Origin: Microbacteriaceae bacterium
GTDB lineage: Bacteria > Actinomycetota > Actinomycetes > Actinomycetales > Microbacteriaceae
Assembly: GCA_025464975.1 (NCBI GenBank)
Contig: JAODMT010000024.1
Span: 372,001-436,000 of the forward strand
DNA: 64,000 bases
Direction: 5' to 3'
A model generated the notes under the pieces. That model was not told where the DNA came from, made no database searches, and saw nothing but the letters and a program-made list of their open reading frames with translations. Positions 56,882-64,000 of the stretch are shown piece after piece. Positions within the stretch are counted from its first letter, which is position 1, and each line of letters opens with the position of its first letter. Made by a program: the position numbers and the translations under genes.

Positions 56882-57809
56882 GAGTTGCCCGGTTGAGGAT
56901 CTCGAACCGCTCGCTTCGCTGGTTCAGCGCCTCGGTGTGCTGCTCGCGGCGGGTGTCGCGCCGGCTTCGGCGTGGCACTATCTTGCCGACGCGGCTACCG
57001 GACCGATGGCCGAGCGCGTTCGTTCGGTCGCCGGGGCGGCGGACGGGGGAGCGGCGGTCGCGGACGCACTGGTTGCGGTCGCGGCATCCGGCGGTCGGAA
57101 CGACCCGGCCTGGCGTGGACTGGCCGCCGCCTGGCTCGTCGCGACCGAGGCGGGGGCGCCGCTCGCTCCCACGCTCGGATCGCTCGCGGCATCCCTTCGC
57201 TCTCTCGCGAAGAACGCCCGCGACCTGACCACCGCCCGCGCGGGACCCGTCGCGACGGCTCGAATGGTGATGGTCCTTCCGGCGGTCGGGATGCTGTTCG
57301 CCCTTGCGCTCGGCTTCGATTCGCTCGGCGCCCTCGTCACGACCGCCCCAGGGCTGGTCTGTCTTGGCAGTGGCCTCGTGCTCATGGTGCTCGCACGCCT
57401 GTGGAACCGGCGACTCGTCACCGCCGCGACACCGACGAACCACACCCCGGGACTTGGCCTCGACCTGATGGCGATTGCAGTTTCCGGAGGGACCTCCCTC
57501 ACGCGCGCCCGGCAGGTGGTGGTTCAGGCGAGGGAGCGCTGCGGTCTTGCGCCTGACGGCACGGATGCGGCAATTGACGACGTGCTCGAACTTTCCAGCC
57601 GGGCCGGGGTCCCCGCCGCGGCACTGCTGCGGAGCGAAGCCATCGAGGCGCGGCGGATCGCCAGGAGCGACGGTGAACGGAAGGCGGCGACGCTCGGTGT
57701 GCTGCTCATGCTTCCGCTTGGGCTGTGCATCCTTCCGGCCTTCATGCTTCTTGCTGTTGCTCCCTTGCTCATCGCGGTCATCTCGTCCACAGTCGGGTCG
57801 CTCGGCTGA
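56874..57809 (+). CDS. Type II secretion F-family protein, TadB/TadC-like fusion
   Basis: The 311-residue inner-membrane platform protein appears to hold two F-type domains: residues about 12-115 (VQRLGVLLAAGVAPASAWHY) followed by two spans (about 122-178), and residues about 185-265 (LDLMAIAVSGGTSLTRARQV) followed by a C-terminal span pair. Most actinobacterial loci encode these halves as separate TadB and TadC. GTG 56874 overlaps the tadA stop by 8 nt. The fusion reading rests on domain repetition and the absence of a second F-family gene. Confidence 0.85.
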   Translation: MARSCPVEDLEPLASLVQRLGVLLAAGVAPASAWHYLADAATGPMAERVRSVAGAADGGAAVADALVAVAASGGRNDPAWRGLAAAWLVATEAGAPLAPTLGSLAASLRSLAKNARDLTTARAGPVATARMVMVLPAVGMLFALALGFDSLGALVTTAPGLVCLGSGLVLMVLARLWNRRLVTAATPTNHTPGLGLDLMAIAVSGGTSLTRARQVVVQARERCGLAPDGTDAAIDDVLELSSRAGVPAAALLRSEAIEARRIARSDGERKAATLGVLLMLPLGLCILPAFMLLAVAPLLIAVISSTVGSLG

Positions 57810-57929
57810 CGGTGCACCGATCGGATCGCGCGGGTCGTTCCGCGGCTACCGGGGCCGACTATTGGTGCAGTTCGGGGCTTCGCCGAGTTCCCCGAGAACA
57901 GCTGGACTAACCGTGAATCGAGACAGATC

Positions 57930-58019
57930 GTGAATCGACACAGCACGAATCGACACAGCACGAATCAACACAGCACGAATCAACACGGCGCGAATCGACA
58001 CAGCGTGAATCGATACCGA
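57930..58019 (+). repeat. 15-bp tandem repeat, six units
   Basis: Units like GTGAATCGACACAGC repeat at 57930, 57945, 57960, 57975, 57990 and 58005. A further related copy lies at 57913. Units differ by one to four bases. All are in frame with the pilin gene and carry GTG or ACG/GCG at their first codon, so copy number changes would move or add start codons. Confidence 0.92.
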
Positions 58020-58205
58020 GGGCGGAGCGGTCGGAACGCACAGGGTTGGATCGGCGAGGAGGAAGGCGCCGCCACCGCCGAATACGCCATCGCGACGATG
58101 GCGGCCGTCGGCTTTGCCGGACTCCTCGTGGCCATCCTGCGCAGCGACGAGGTTCGCGGAATGCTCGTCGATCTCGTGCATCGTGCACTCACCTTCGGCG
58201 GGTAG
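57930..58205 (+). CDS. Flp/DUF4244-type pilin with repetitive leader
   Basis: This protein of up to 91 residues has a class III pilin-like core: GEEEGAATAEYAIATMAAVG, then FAGLLVAILRS and a short amphipathic tail. The Glu-Tyr pair after the acidic stretch suits prepilin processing. The N-terminus before it is six NRHST-like pentapeptides encoded by 15-bp tandem repeats. The start could be GTG 57930 or, beyond the repeats, GTG 58005, which leaves a more normal leader. It is the likely structural subunit of the Tad apparatus. Confidence 0.8.
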   Translation: MNRHSTNRHSTNQHSTNQHGANRHSVNRYRGRSGRNAQGWIGEEEGAATAEYAIATMAAVGFAGLLVAILRSDEVRGMLVDLVHRALTFGG

Positions 58206-58536
58206 CGGCCGGCGGGGCGAGGCGGGCAGCGTCACGGCGGAGTTCGCAACCGTTCTGCCGGCGGTAGTGGTCGTGCTCGCGTGTTGCCTCACGGGAATAC
58301 AACTCGCGGCTCAACAGGTGCGCCTGCAGGATGCGGCTGCCGCAGCGGCCCGCAGCGTGGCACGCGGTGACTCCCTCGATGCCGCGGCGGGTCTCGTGCC
58401 GCACTCCATATTGCGCGTCGAGCAACACGGCGACATCGTCTGCGTCACGGCCTCGGCCCCCGGCTCCGCGCTCGTTGGGGTGTTGCGTGGCATTACCGTC
58501 CGCGCCTCCAGTTGCGCTCTCGGTGGTGGGCGGTGA
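58183..58536 (+). CDS. TadE-like pseudopilin
   Basis: This protein of about 117 residues has the TadE signature GSVTAEFATVLPAVVVVLACCL near the N-terminus (first 20 of the segment), a single hydrophobic helix with Glu at the +5-like position. An Ala-rich helix follows (LQDAAAAAARSVARGDSL), and a Cys-containing beta region ends the protein. GTG 58183 is chosen as the in-frame start, overlapping the pilin gene by 23 nt; the exact start is uncertain. It is a likely minor pilin. Confidence 0.8.
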   Translation: MHSPSAGSGRRGEAGSVTAEFATVLPAVVVVLACCLTGIQLAAQQVRLQDAAAAAARSVARGDSLDAAAGLVPHSILRVEQHGDIVCVTASAPGSALVGVLRGITVRASSCALGGGR

Positions 58537-58546
58537 GCGCCGGGCG

Positions 58547-58891
58547 ATGAGAGGCGACCGAGGTGCCGGCTCGATTCTCGCGGTCGCGATCATCGGGGCG
58601 CTAGCCGCCATGCTCACGCTCCTCTTCCCACTGTGCGCCGTGCTCGCCGTGAAGCAGAAGGTCGCCGGAGCGGCGGATGCGGCGGCCGTCGCTGCGGCGG
58701 ACGTTACCGTCGGCACTCTGCCCGGTCTGCCGTGCGCGGCAGCGGCAATAGTCGCCGAGGCAAACGGCGCCGTTCTGCGATCCTGCACTGTGAGTGTGAC
58801 CAGCGCTACCGTACGCACCCAGATCCGACTGCTCGGGTTTTCCGTGACCGCCACGGCCACCGCGGGCCAGCGCGAGGAGGGGGTTCCGTGA
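58547..58891 (+). CDS. Rv3654c-family TadE-like protein
   Basis: This protein of about 114 residues has a short basic N-terminus, then GAGSILAVAIIGALAAML as the hydrophobic helix and an Ala-rich AVKQKVAGAADAAAVAAADV segment (20 residues), followed by a small Cys-containing domain. It matches the helicase/secretion-neighbourhood TadE-like family that closes actinobacterial Tad loci. ATG 58547 is preferred; GTG 58523 or 58526 are alternatives overlapping the previous gene. Confidence 0.8.
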   Translation: MRGDRGAGSILAVAIIGALAAMLTLLFPLCAVLAVKQKVAGAADAAAVAAADVTVGTLPGLPCAAAAIVAEANGAVLRSCTVSVTSATVRTQIRLLGFSVTATATAGQREEGVP

Positions 58892-59134
58892 GCAGTCGGG
58901 AAGGGAATGGCGTGGTTTGGGCGTCCTGTGTGTATGGTGTGCGTGTCACCACCACGCCCATCATCGCCGGTGGGCTGTGCGTAGCATCACCGAAGCGACC
59001 CTAGGCTGGGCGAGGTTGATTTGTGAACAGAGCAATCTGAACAACGCACAGCCAGACGCAGCGCGATCGAAGTACCGTGCATGCCAACAGAATCATTTAT
59101 GTATGCGGCGAGAGCCGCTGACGCAAGGAGTCAG

Positions 59135-62074
59135 GTGCCAGGCACGAAGAAGCTGGTCATAGTCGAATCGCCGGCAAAGGCGAAGACGATCGCCCAGTAT
59201 CTGGGCGATGGATACGAGGTATTGGCCTCGGTTGGACATATCCGCGACCTCATCGAGCCGAAAAACCTTCCCGCTGAGCTCAAAAAGGGCTCACTTGGCA
59301 AATTCTCCATCGATGTGGAGAACGGTTTCGCACCGTATTACGTCGTCTCCGACCAGAAGAAAAAGACCGTCGCGGATCTCAAGCGTGCCCTCAAGGGTGC
59401 CGACGAGCTCTACCTCGCAACTGATGAGGACCGCGAGGGCGAGGCGATCGCGTGGCACCTGCTCGAGGAGCTCAAGCCAAAGGTTCCGGTCAAGCGGATG
59501 GTGTTCCACGAGATCACAAAGGAAGCGATCCAGCGCGCGCGGGACAACACCCGCGACATCGACTCGGCTCTCGTCGACGCCCAGGAGACCCGACGGATCC
59601 TTGACCGGCTATACGGCTACGAGGTTTCGCCGGTGCTGTGGCGCAAGATCGGCCCGGGCCTGAGCGCGGGGCGTGTGCAGTCCGCCGCGACTCGCCTCGT
59701 TGTGGACCGTGAGCGGGAGCGTCTCGCGTTTATCGCCGCCGAGTACTGGGACCTGTCCGCAGTGCTCTCCGCGATCACCGAATCCACCTCCTTCGAGGCT
59801 CGCCTCGCTCGCCTGGGTGGCGTGCGTGTGGCGACCGGTCGGGACTTTGACGACAAGGGCAGGCTCAAGGCATCGACCAACGGCAAGCCGGATGCCGTCG
59901 CGCTCGACGAGCAAGCGGCCACCGCGCTCGCCGACGCGCTCCGCGACCCGTCGGTCTCCGTTCTCGTTTCCGCGGTTGACTCCAAGCCGTACACCCGTCG
60001 GCCGGCGGCCCCATTCAGCACCTCGACCCTGCAGCAGGAGGCCGCGCGCAAGCTCCGGTTCTCGGCACGGCAGACCATGAGCGTCGCCCAGGGACTGTAC
60101 GAAAACGGATACATCACCTACATGCGAACCGATTCGCTCAACCTCTCGCAGCAGGCCATGTCGGCCGCTCGAGCGCAGGCGAGTTCTCTCTATGGCCCCG
60201 AAAGCGTCTCTGAGAAGCCGCGCACCTACGCAAGCAAGAGCAAGAACGCGCAAGAGGCCCATGAGGCCATCAGGCCGGCCGGAGACACGTTCCGCACGCC
60301 CGGCGAACTCGAAGGCGTGCTTCGCGGAAACGACTGGAAGCTCTACGACCTCATCTGGAAGCGCACGGTCGCCTCGCAGATGGCGGATGCGAAGGGCTCA
60401 ACCGCCTCCGTGGTCATCACCGCCGGACCGGTGCAGGATGGCACGATGGCCGAGTTTGCTGCGAGCGGAACGGTCATCACCTTCCGCGGCTTCCTCCAGG
60501 CCTACGAGGAAAGCCGGGACGAGGATCGTAACGACGTTGCTGAGCCGGCCGAGGCGAAGCTCCCACCGCTCACCGTCGGCCAAAAGCTCGCCGTTGCGGA
60601 TGTCGAGGCGAAGGGTCACGAGACCAGCGCGCCTCCGCGCTACACCGAGGCCAGCCTCGTCAAGACTCTTGAAGAGTTGGGGATCGGGCGCCCGTCGACC
60701 TACGCGTCGATCATCTCGACGATCATCGACCGCGGCTACGTCACCCCGCGCGGCACCGCTCTCGTGCCCAACTGGATCGCGTTCTCGGTGGTGCGGCTGC
60801 TCGAGGAGTTCTTCGCCGACCTCGTCGAGTATGACTTCACGGCCGGAATGGAAGACGACCTCGACCGCATTGCCGGCGGCGAGCAGGACCGGGTCGACTG
60901 GCTCACCAGCTTCTACTTCGGCAGCGCGAAGCACCGCGGCCTTCGCAACGTCATCGACAACATGGGCGAGATCGACGCCAAGACGATCAACTCCATCCGG
61001 CTCGACGACGAGATCACCCTCCGGATCGGCAAGTACGGCCCGTACCTCGAGGTCGGTGATCCCGAGGCGGCGCCGGAGACGACACCGCGCCGGGTCAACA
61101 TTCCGCCGGACCTCGCGCCCGACGAACTCACCGTCGCCAAGGCGCACGAGCTCGTGGATGCCCCGGTGGTCGTCGACCGCATCATCGGTGTGAACCCGAC
61201 CAATGGCAAGAACATCGTCGCGAAAGACGGCCGGTTCGGCCCGTATGTCACCGAGGTCGACCCGGAACCTGCGGCGGCGGAGGTCGCAGCGTCGGCCGAG
61301 GAAGTCGTTGAGACGGTCGACCCGGCGACCGGTGAGGTTGCCCCGGTGAAGCCAAAGCGCAAGCCTGCGGCGAAGAAGGTCGCCGTCGTCAAGCCGAGGA
61401 CGGCATCCATCTTCAAGTCCATGGATCTGGCGACTATCGATCTCGACACCGCACTTCGCCTTCTCGACCTGCCCCGGGTCGTTGGGCAGGACCCGGAGAC
61501 CGGCGAAGAGATTACGGCGCAGAACGGCAAGTTCGGCCCGTACCTCAAGAAGGGTGCGGACACCCGCTCGCTCACCGACGAGGACCAGATCTTCGAGGTT
61601 GACCTCGCCGGCGCGATCGAGCTCTATGCGCAACCGAAGTACGGTGCCCGCCGGGCATCGAGTGCGCTCAAGGAATTTGACGCGGATCCGGAGAGCGGAA
61701 AGCCGATTCGCATCAAGGACGGCCGGTTCGGCGCCTACGTGACCGATGGGGTGACGAACGTGACGATCCCGCGCGGGGAGACGATCGAGGAGATCGACTT
61801 CGAGCGGGCGGTGCAGATGCTCGCCGACAAGCGGGCGAAGGGTCCGGCCACGCCGAGGGCGAAGGCGCCGGCTAAGAAACCGGCGGCCAAGAAGCCTGCC
61901 GCGAAGAAACCCGTCGCGAAGAAGCCGGCCGCGAAGAAACCCGCCGTGAAGAAGCCGGTCGCGACGAAGCCGGCGGCGACGGCCACGGCCAGCGCATCCA
62001 CGACAGCCAAGAAAACTGCGGCGAAGCCCGCGGCGACGAAGCCGGCGCCTGCCGAGCCGACCCTGGCGCAGTAA
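59135..62074 (+). CDS. topA: DNA topoisomerase I
   Basis: This type IA topoisomerase of 979 residues relaxes negative supercoils. It has the Toprim domain KKLVIVESPAKAKTIAQYLG with DEDREGEAIAWHL, active-site Tyr329 in GYITYMRTDS, and actinobacterial C-terminal repeat domains in place of zinc fingers (GRFGPYV, GKFGPYLKKG and GRFGAYV motifs). A long Lys/Ala/Pro tail (AKKPAAKKP units, about residues 908-975) follows, which in mycobacterial TopA aids DNA binding. GTG 59135 has AAGGAG upstream; a longer start at 59081 lacks one. An 8-bp inverted repeat (58909-58916/58951-58958) lies in its leader. Confidence 0.97.
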   Translation: MPGTKKLVIVESPAKAKTIAQYLGDGYEVLASVGHIRDLIEPKNLPAELKKGSLGKFSIDVENGFAPYYVVSDQKKKTVADLKRALKGADELYLATDEDREGEAIAWHLLEELKPKVPVKRMVFHEITKEAIQRARDNTRDIDSALVDAQETRRILDRLYGYEVSPVLWRKIGPGLSAGRVQSAATRLVVDRERERLAFIAAEYWDLSAVLSAITESTSFEARLARLGGVRVATGRDFDDKGRLKASTNGKPDAVALDEQAATALADALRDPSVSVLVSAVDSKPYTRRPAAPFSTSTLQQEAARKLRFSARQTMSVAQGLYENGYITYMRTDSLNLSQQAMSAARAQASSLYGPESVSEKPRTYASKSKNAQEAHEAIRPAGDTFRTPGELEGVLRGNDWKLYDLIWKRTVASQMADAKGSTASVVITAGPVQDGTMAEFAASGTVITFRGFLQAYEESRDEDRNDVAEPAEAKLPPLTVGQKLAVADVEAKGHETSAPPRYTEASLVKTLEELGIGRPSTYASIISTIIDRGYVTPRGTALVPNWIAFSVVRLLEEFFADLVEYDFTAGMEDDLDRIAGGEQDRVDWLTSFYFGSAKHRGLRNVIDNMGEIDAKTINSIRLDDEITLRIGKYGPYLEVGDPEAAPETTPRRVNIPPDLAPDELTVAKAHELVDAPVVVDRIIGVNPTNGKNIVAKDGRFGPYVTEVDPEPAAAEVAASAEEVVETVDPATGEVAPVKPKRKPAAKKVAVVKPRTASIFKSMDLATIDLDTALRLLDLPRVVGQDPETGEEITAQNGKFGPYLKKGADTRSLTDEDQIFEVDLAGAIELYAQPKYGARRASSALKEFDADPESGKPIRIKDGRFGAYVTDGVTNVTIPRGETIEEIDFERAVQMLADKRAKGPATPRAKAPAKKPAAKKPAAKKPVAKKPAAKKPAVKKPVATKPAATATASASTTAKKTAAKPAATKPAPAEPTLAQ

Positions 62075-62091
62075 CAGTTGCAGTCGCAATC

Positions 62092-62712
62092 GTGACCGGG
62101 CTGTTCATCACCTTCGAGGGCGGTGACGGATCGGGGAAGACAACCCAGGCCGAACTGCTCTCCCAGTGGCTCGCGGATGCGGGACACACCGTCGTGCGTT
62201 CACGCGAGCCCGGGGGGACCGAACTCGGGCTCGAACTCCGGGAGATCGTTCTGCACAGGCGCGGTCACATCGCCCCGCGGGCCGAGGCGCTCATCTACGC
62301 CGCCGACCGTGCGCACAACATCGCCACCAAGGTGCGACCAGCGGTCGAGCGCGGCGACATCGTGATTCAGGACCGGTACCTCGACTCCTCCGTCGCCTAC
62401 CAGGGCGCCGGGCGGGTGCTCGATCCGATCGAGGTCCGGGACATCTCCCTGTGGGCGGCCGAGGGGTTCATGCCCGACCTCACGATCCTGCTCGATCTTG
62501 ACGAATCGATCGGCCGCGAGCGACTGGATGAGGCGCGCAGCAAGTACGACAGGTTGGAGGCCGAGGAGTCGGACTTCCACTCCCGGGTGCGCGCCGCGTT
62601 CCTGCGGCTCGCCGACGAGGAACCGCGGCGGTTCCTCGTATTGCCGGCCACCGACTCGATCGAGCGCATCGCCGAGGCCATCCGGTTCCGGGTCGGGTCG
62701 CTGCTGGTCTAA
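62092..62712 (+). CDS. tmk: Thymidylate kinase
   Basis: This 206-residue dTMP kinase has P-loop FEGGDGSGKTTQAELL, the DR motif (QDRYLDSSVAYQGAGR) and LID-region Arg residues (SIGRERLDEARSKYD). Translation begins at GTG 62092, 17 nt after topA, so the two are likely co-transcribed. In many actinobacteria holB follows directly; here a convergent LysR gene follows instead. Confidence 0.96.
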   Translation: MTGLFITFEGGDGSGKTTQAELLSQWLADAGHTVVRSREPGGTELGLELREIVLHRRGHIAPRAEALIYAADRAHNIATKVRPAVERGDIVIQDRYLDSSVAYQGAGRVLDPIEVRDISLWAAEGFMPDLTILLDLDESIGRERLDEARSKYDRLEAEESDFHSRVRAAFLRLADEEPRRFLVLPATDSIERIAEAIRFRVGSLLV

Positions 62713-62737
62713 CGATCGCTTGACCGACGCGGTCGCT

Positions 62738-63721
62738 TCAGGACTTCATGGCATTGCGTTTTGTCGAGGCGCGCCGTGACAGGGTGCCGGGAGCTTTCGG
62801 CAGGTTGACTCGCAGCGCAGCGTCGCCCAGGAGCGCAATCATTGAGGCGATGGACGGGACCCGGGCCAGGTCGGGCCAATACTCCATTTGCACGAGCCTG
62901 CTCGGAAAATCCTCAACCAACCGGGGGACAACCCGCGGGTTTTGGTGGGCGGCAAGCCCCAGTCCCGGAATGACGGCTACTCCCAGTCGGCGGGCGACGA
63001 GCGCCTGCACGGTCACGTAGTCGTCGGGGGCGAGCGAGATGTGGGGCGTGGTCGATTGGGTCGCGGCCAGATTGCGCACGAAGGCGTCGAACCGCGGGCT
63101 CGCGAGATGCCAGGTTTCATCCTTCAGCTCCTCAAACCGCACCCGGGGATGTTTCGCGGCCGGGTGCCCGGACGGCAGTGCGACCCACAGGTCGTCCCGC
63201 AACAGGTGATCGTGATGCAGGGTGCCCTCGGCGGCCGAGGCCGCCTCCGGCTCCATGAACGGCGATGGATCAAACTTGTAGGTGACGGCGATATCGGCTT
63301 CGCCCCTTCGGACCAAGCGTCTCGCGTCGCTCGGCTCGGCCTGCACGTGAGTGATGGTGACGCTCGGCATCAGGGCGGTGGCCGCCGCGATGGCATCGGC
63401 CACGAGCGTGGCTGACGCCGACGGGAATGACGCGATTCTCACTTCGCCGACGTCGCGGCCGGCGAACAGTCCCATTTCCTCCTCGGCCGCACGAAGGGTG
63501 GCAAGCACCCGTTCCGCTTGGGCGACAAGAGCGACTCCCGCCGCGGTGAGGCTCATCAGCCGGCCTCGCCGAACGGCGAGCGCTGTGCCGACCTGTTGCT
63601 CAAGCCTTCGCATCTGGTAGCTGATTGCCGGTTGCGTCAGGCCAAGCTCTCGGCCGGCCGCCGAATACGATCCGGTCGACGCGACGGTCTGAATCAACAA
63701 CAGCTGTCGTGTCTCGATCAT
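62738..63721 (-). CDS. LysR-family transcriptional regulator
   Basis: The 327-residue protein has an N-terminal winged helix at residues 1-60 (TGSYSAAGRELGLTQPAISY) and a periplasmic-binding-like effector domain starting EVRIASFPSASATLVADAI. TATGCT (plus-strand 63728-63733) lies 6 nt before the ATG, so it is likely leaderless. It diverges from an amino-acid transporter ATPase 81 nt away across an inverted repeat, so it probably regulates that transporter and itself. Confidence 0.93.
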   Translation of the reverse strand: MIETRQLLLIQTVASTGSYSAAGRELGLTQPAISYQMRRLEQQVGTALAVRRGRLMSLTAAGVALVAQAERVLATLRAAEEEMGLFAGRDVGEVRIASFPSASATLVADAIAAATALMPSVTITHVQAEPSDARRLVRRGEADIAVTYKFDPSPFMEPEAASAAEGTLHHDHLLRDDLWVALPSGHPAAKHPRVRFEELKDETWHLASPRFDAFVRNLAATQSTTPHISLAPDDYVTVQALVARRLGVAVIPGLGLAAHQNPRVVPRLVEDFPSRLVQMEYWPDLARVPSIASMIALLGDAALRVNLPKAPGTLSRRASTKRNAMKS

Positions 63722-63757
63722 GTTTCAAGCATAAAGAGAGTTGATGGATCTGAAACA
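63721..63757. promoter_or_regulatory. Inverted repeat between lysR and the transporter gene
   Basis: TGTTTCA (63721-63727) and TGAAACA (63751-63757) are exact inverted copies 23 nt apart. One covers the LysR start codon, and the other lies 9 nt before the -35 of the transporter promoter. This fits a LysR activation/autorepression site. Confidence 0.6.
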
Positions 63758-63765
63758 AGGGTCTA

Positions 63766-63795
63766 TTGGCTTTTCGAGTCCGGCATTTCTAGGCT
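63766..63795 (+). promoter_or_regulatory. Promoter of the amino-acid transporter gene
   Basis: TTGGCT (63766-63771) and TAGGCT (63790-63795) are 18 nt apart. The ATG follows the -10 by 7 nt, so transcription would start at the first codon. Confidence 0.6.
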
Positions 63796-63802
63796 TGCGT
63801 TC

Positions 63803-64000
63803 ATGCCCCCAGTTGCAGTGCCATTGCTCCGCGTAGACCGCGTGACCAAATCGTTTGGGGCGGTAGTCGCGGTGTCTGACGTGTCGCTGGATGTCGCGGC
63901 CGGCGAAGTCGTCGTCATCGTCGGTGCTTCCGGATCCGGAAAGTCGACGCTGTGCCGGTGCATTAACCGCATGGAGAAGCACGAAGCGGGCACGATCACA
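63803..64000 (+). CDS. Polar amino-acid ABC transporter ATP-binding protein, 3' truncated
   Basis: The first 66 residues of an ABC ATPase run off the window end. Visible features are LLRVDRVTKSFGAVVAVSDV and Walker A VGASGSGKSTLCRCINRME, the latter with the CRCIN sequence typical of GlnQ/GluA polar amino-acid importers. It is transcribed divergently from the LysR regulator. The substrate (glutamate, glutamine or a related amino acid) is not decided by this fragment. Confidence 0.9.
   Translation, partial: MPPVAVPLLRVDRVTKSFGAVVAVSDVSLDVAAGEVVVIVGASGSGKSTLCRCINRMEKHEAGTIT

Noticed and set aside
58909-58958. GGCGTGGT/ACCACGCC inverted repeat as a terminator after the Tad locus
   Set aside because: The 34-nt loop and lack of a T-run make it a weak candidate; it may be a regulatory site for topA or chance.
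60398-62089. Minus-strand frame of about 560 residues opposite topA
   Set aside because: Antisense shadow, partly of the Lys/Ala/Pro tail repeats. The plus strand is a complete topoisomerase.

Overview
The window is high-GC DNA from an actinobacterium, most likely family Microbacteriaceae. The evidence is GTG-rich starts, many start codons sitting 6-7 nt downstream of a TANNNT -10 box (leaderless pattern), dnaX-recR and lysC-asd order, an actinobacterial Tad-type locus before topA, and a GTCTCGATAC/GTATCGAGAC repeat of a type I associate with Microbacteriaceae genomes. The family assignment is inference. No transposase, integrase, phage gene or CRISPR array was seen; the window looks chromosomal.

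1-21.6 kb is a carbohydrate block. It holds the end of a multiple-monosaccharide (xylose-type) ABC transporter (binding protein, ATPase, permease), a LacI regulator, xylB-xylA, a Gfo/Idh/MocA oxidoreductase, a second ribose-type ABC transporter split into divergent halves, a TIM-barrel sugar isomerase, a GT2 glycosyltransferase, a GH1 beta-glucosidase with its ROK regulator, a Bcr/CflA-like exporter and a saccharopine-dehydrogenase-like protein. Strong stem-loops follow both binding-protein genes, and 17-bp palindromes lie upstream of xylA and of the glucosidase.

21.7-29.6 kb holds tRNA-Ser(GGA), the small bacterial SRP RNA, pta-ackA, an NAD(P)-binding protein, a ROK regulator and a secreted GH27 alpha-galactosidase with fibronectin III and carbohydrate-binding modules. 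29.7-43.1 kb is mostly housekeeping: dnaX (with repeat elements translated inside its linker), recR, lysC (with an apparent internal start for a beta subunit), asd, mqo, a CYTH-CHAD protein, a radical SAM gene under a perfect LexA palindrome, an overlapping kinase/membrane protein/response regulator trio, and thymidine kinase.

43.1-55.5 kb is a cell-surface block: a GH18-like anchored protein with two chitin-binding modules, a processive GT2 synthase, tRNA-Pro(CGG), a metallophosphoesterase and a PASTA class A penicillin-binding protein. It continues with a DUF4177-like mini-protein, a RidA protein, a repeat-dense 600-bp tract, an AbiEi/DUF559-type protein and acs. 55.6-64 kb carries a 6C-type small RNA (two hairpins with CCCCCC loops), a compact Tad locus (ATPase, fused TadB/TadC-like membrane protein, pilin and two TadE-like proteins), topA, tmk, and a LysR regulator divergent from the truncated ATPase of a polar amino-acid transporter.

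The most notable items are the 6C RNA upstream of the compact Tad locus, the repeat-colonised DnaX linker, the SOS-boxed radical SAM gene, the lysC internal start, the degenerate-kinase trio, the GT2/GH18 pair, and the MITE-like 12-bp inverted-repeat elements around the DUF559 gene.
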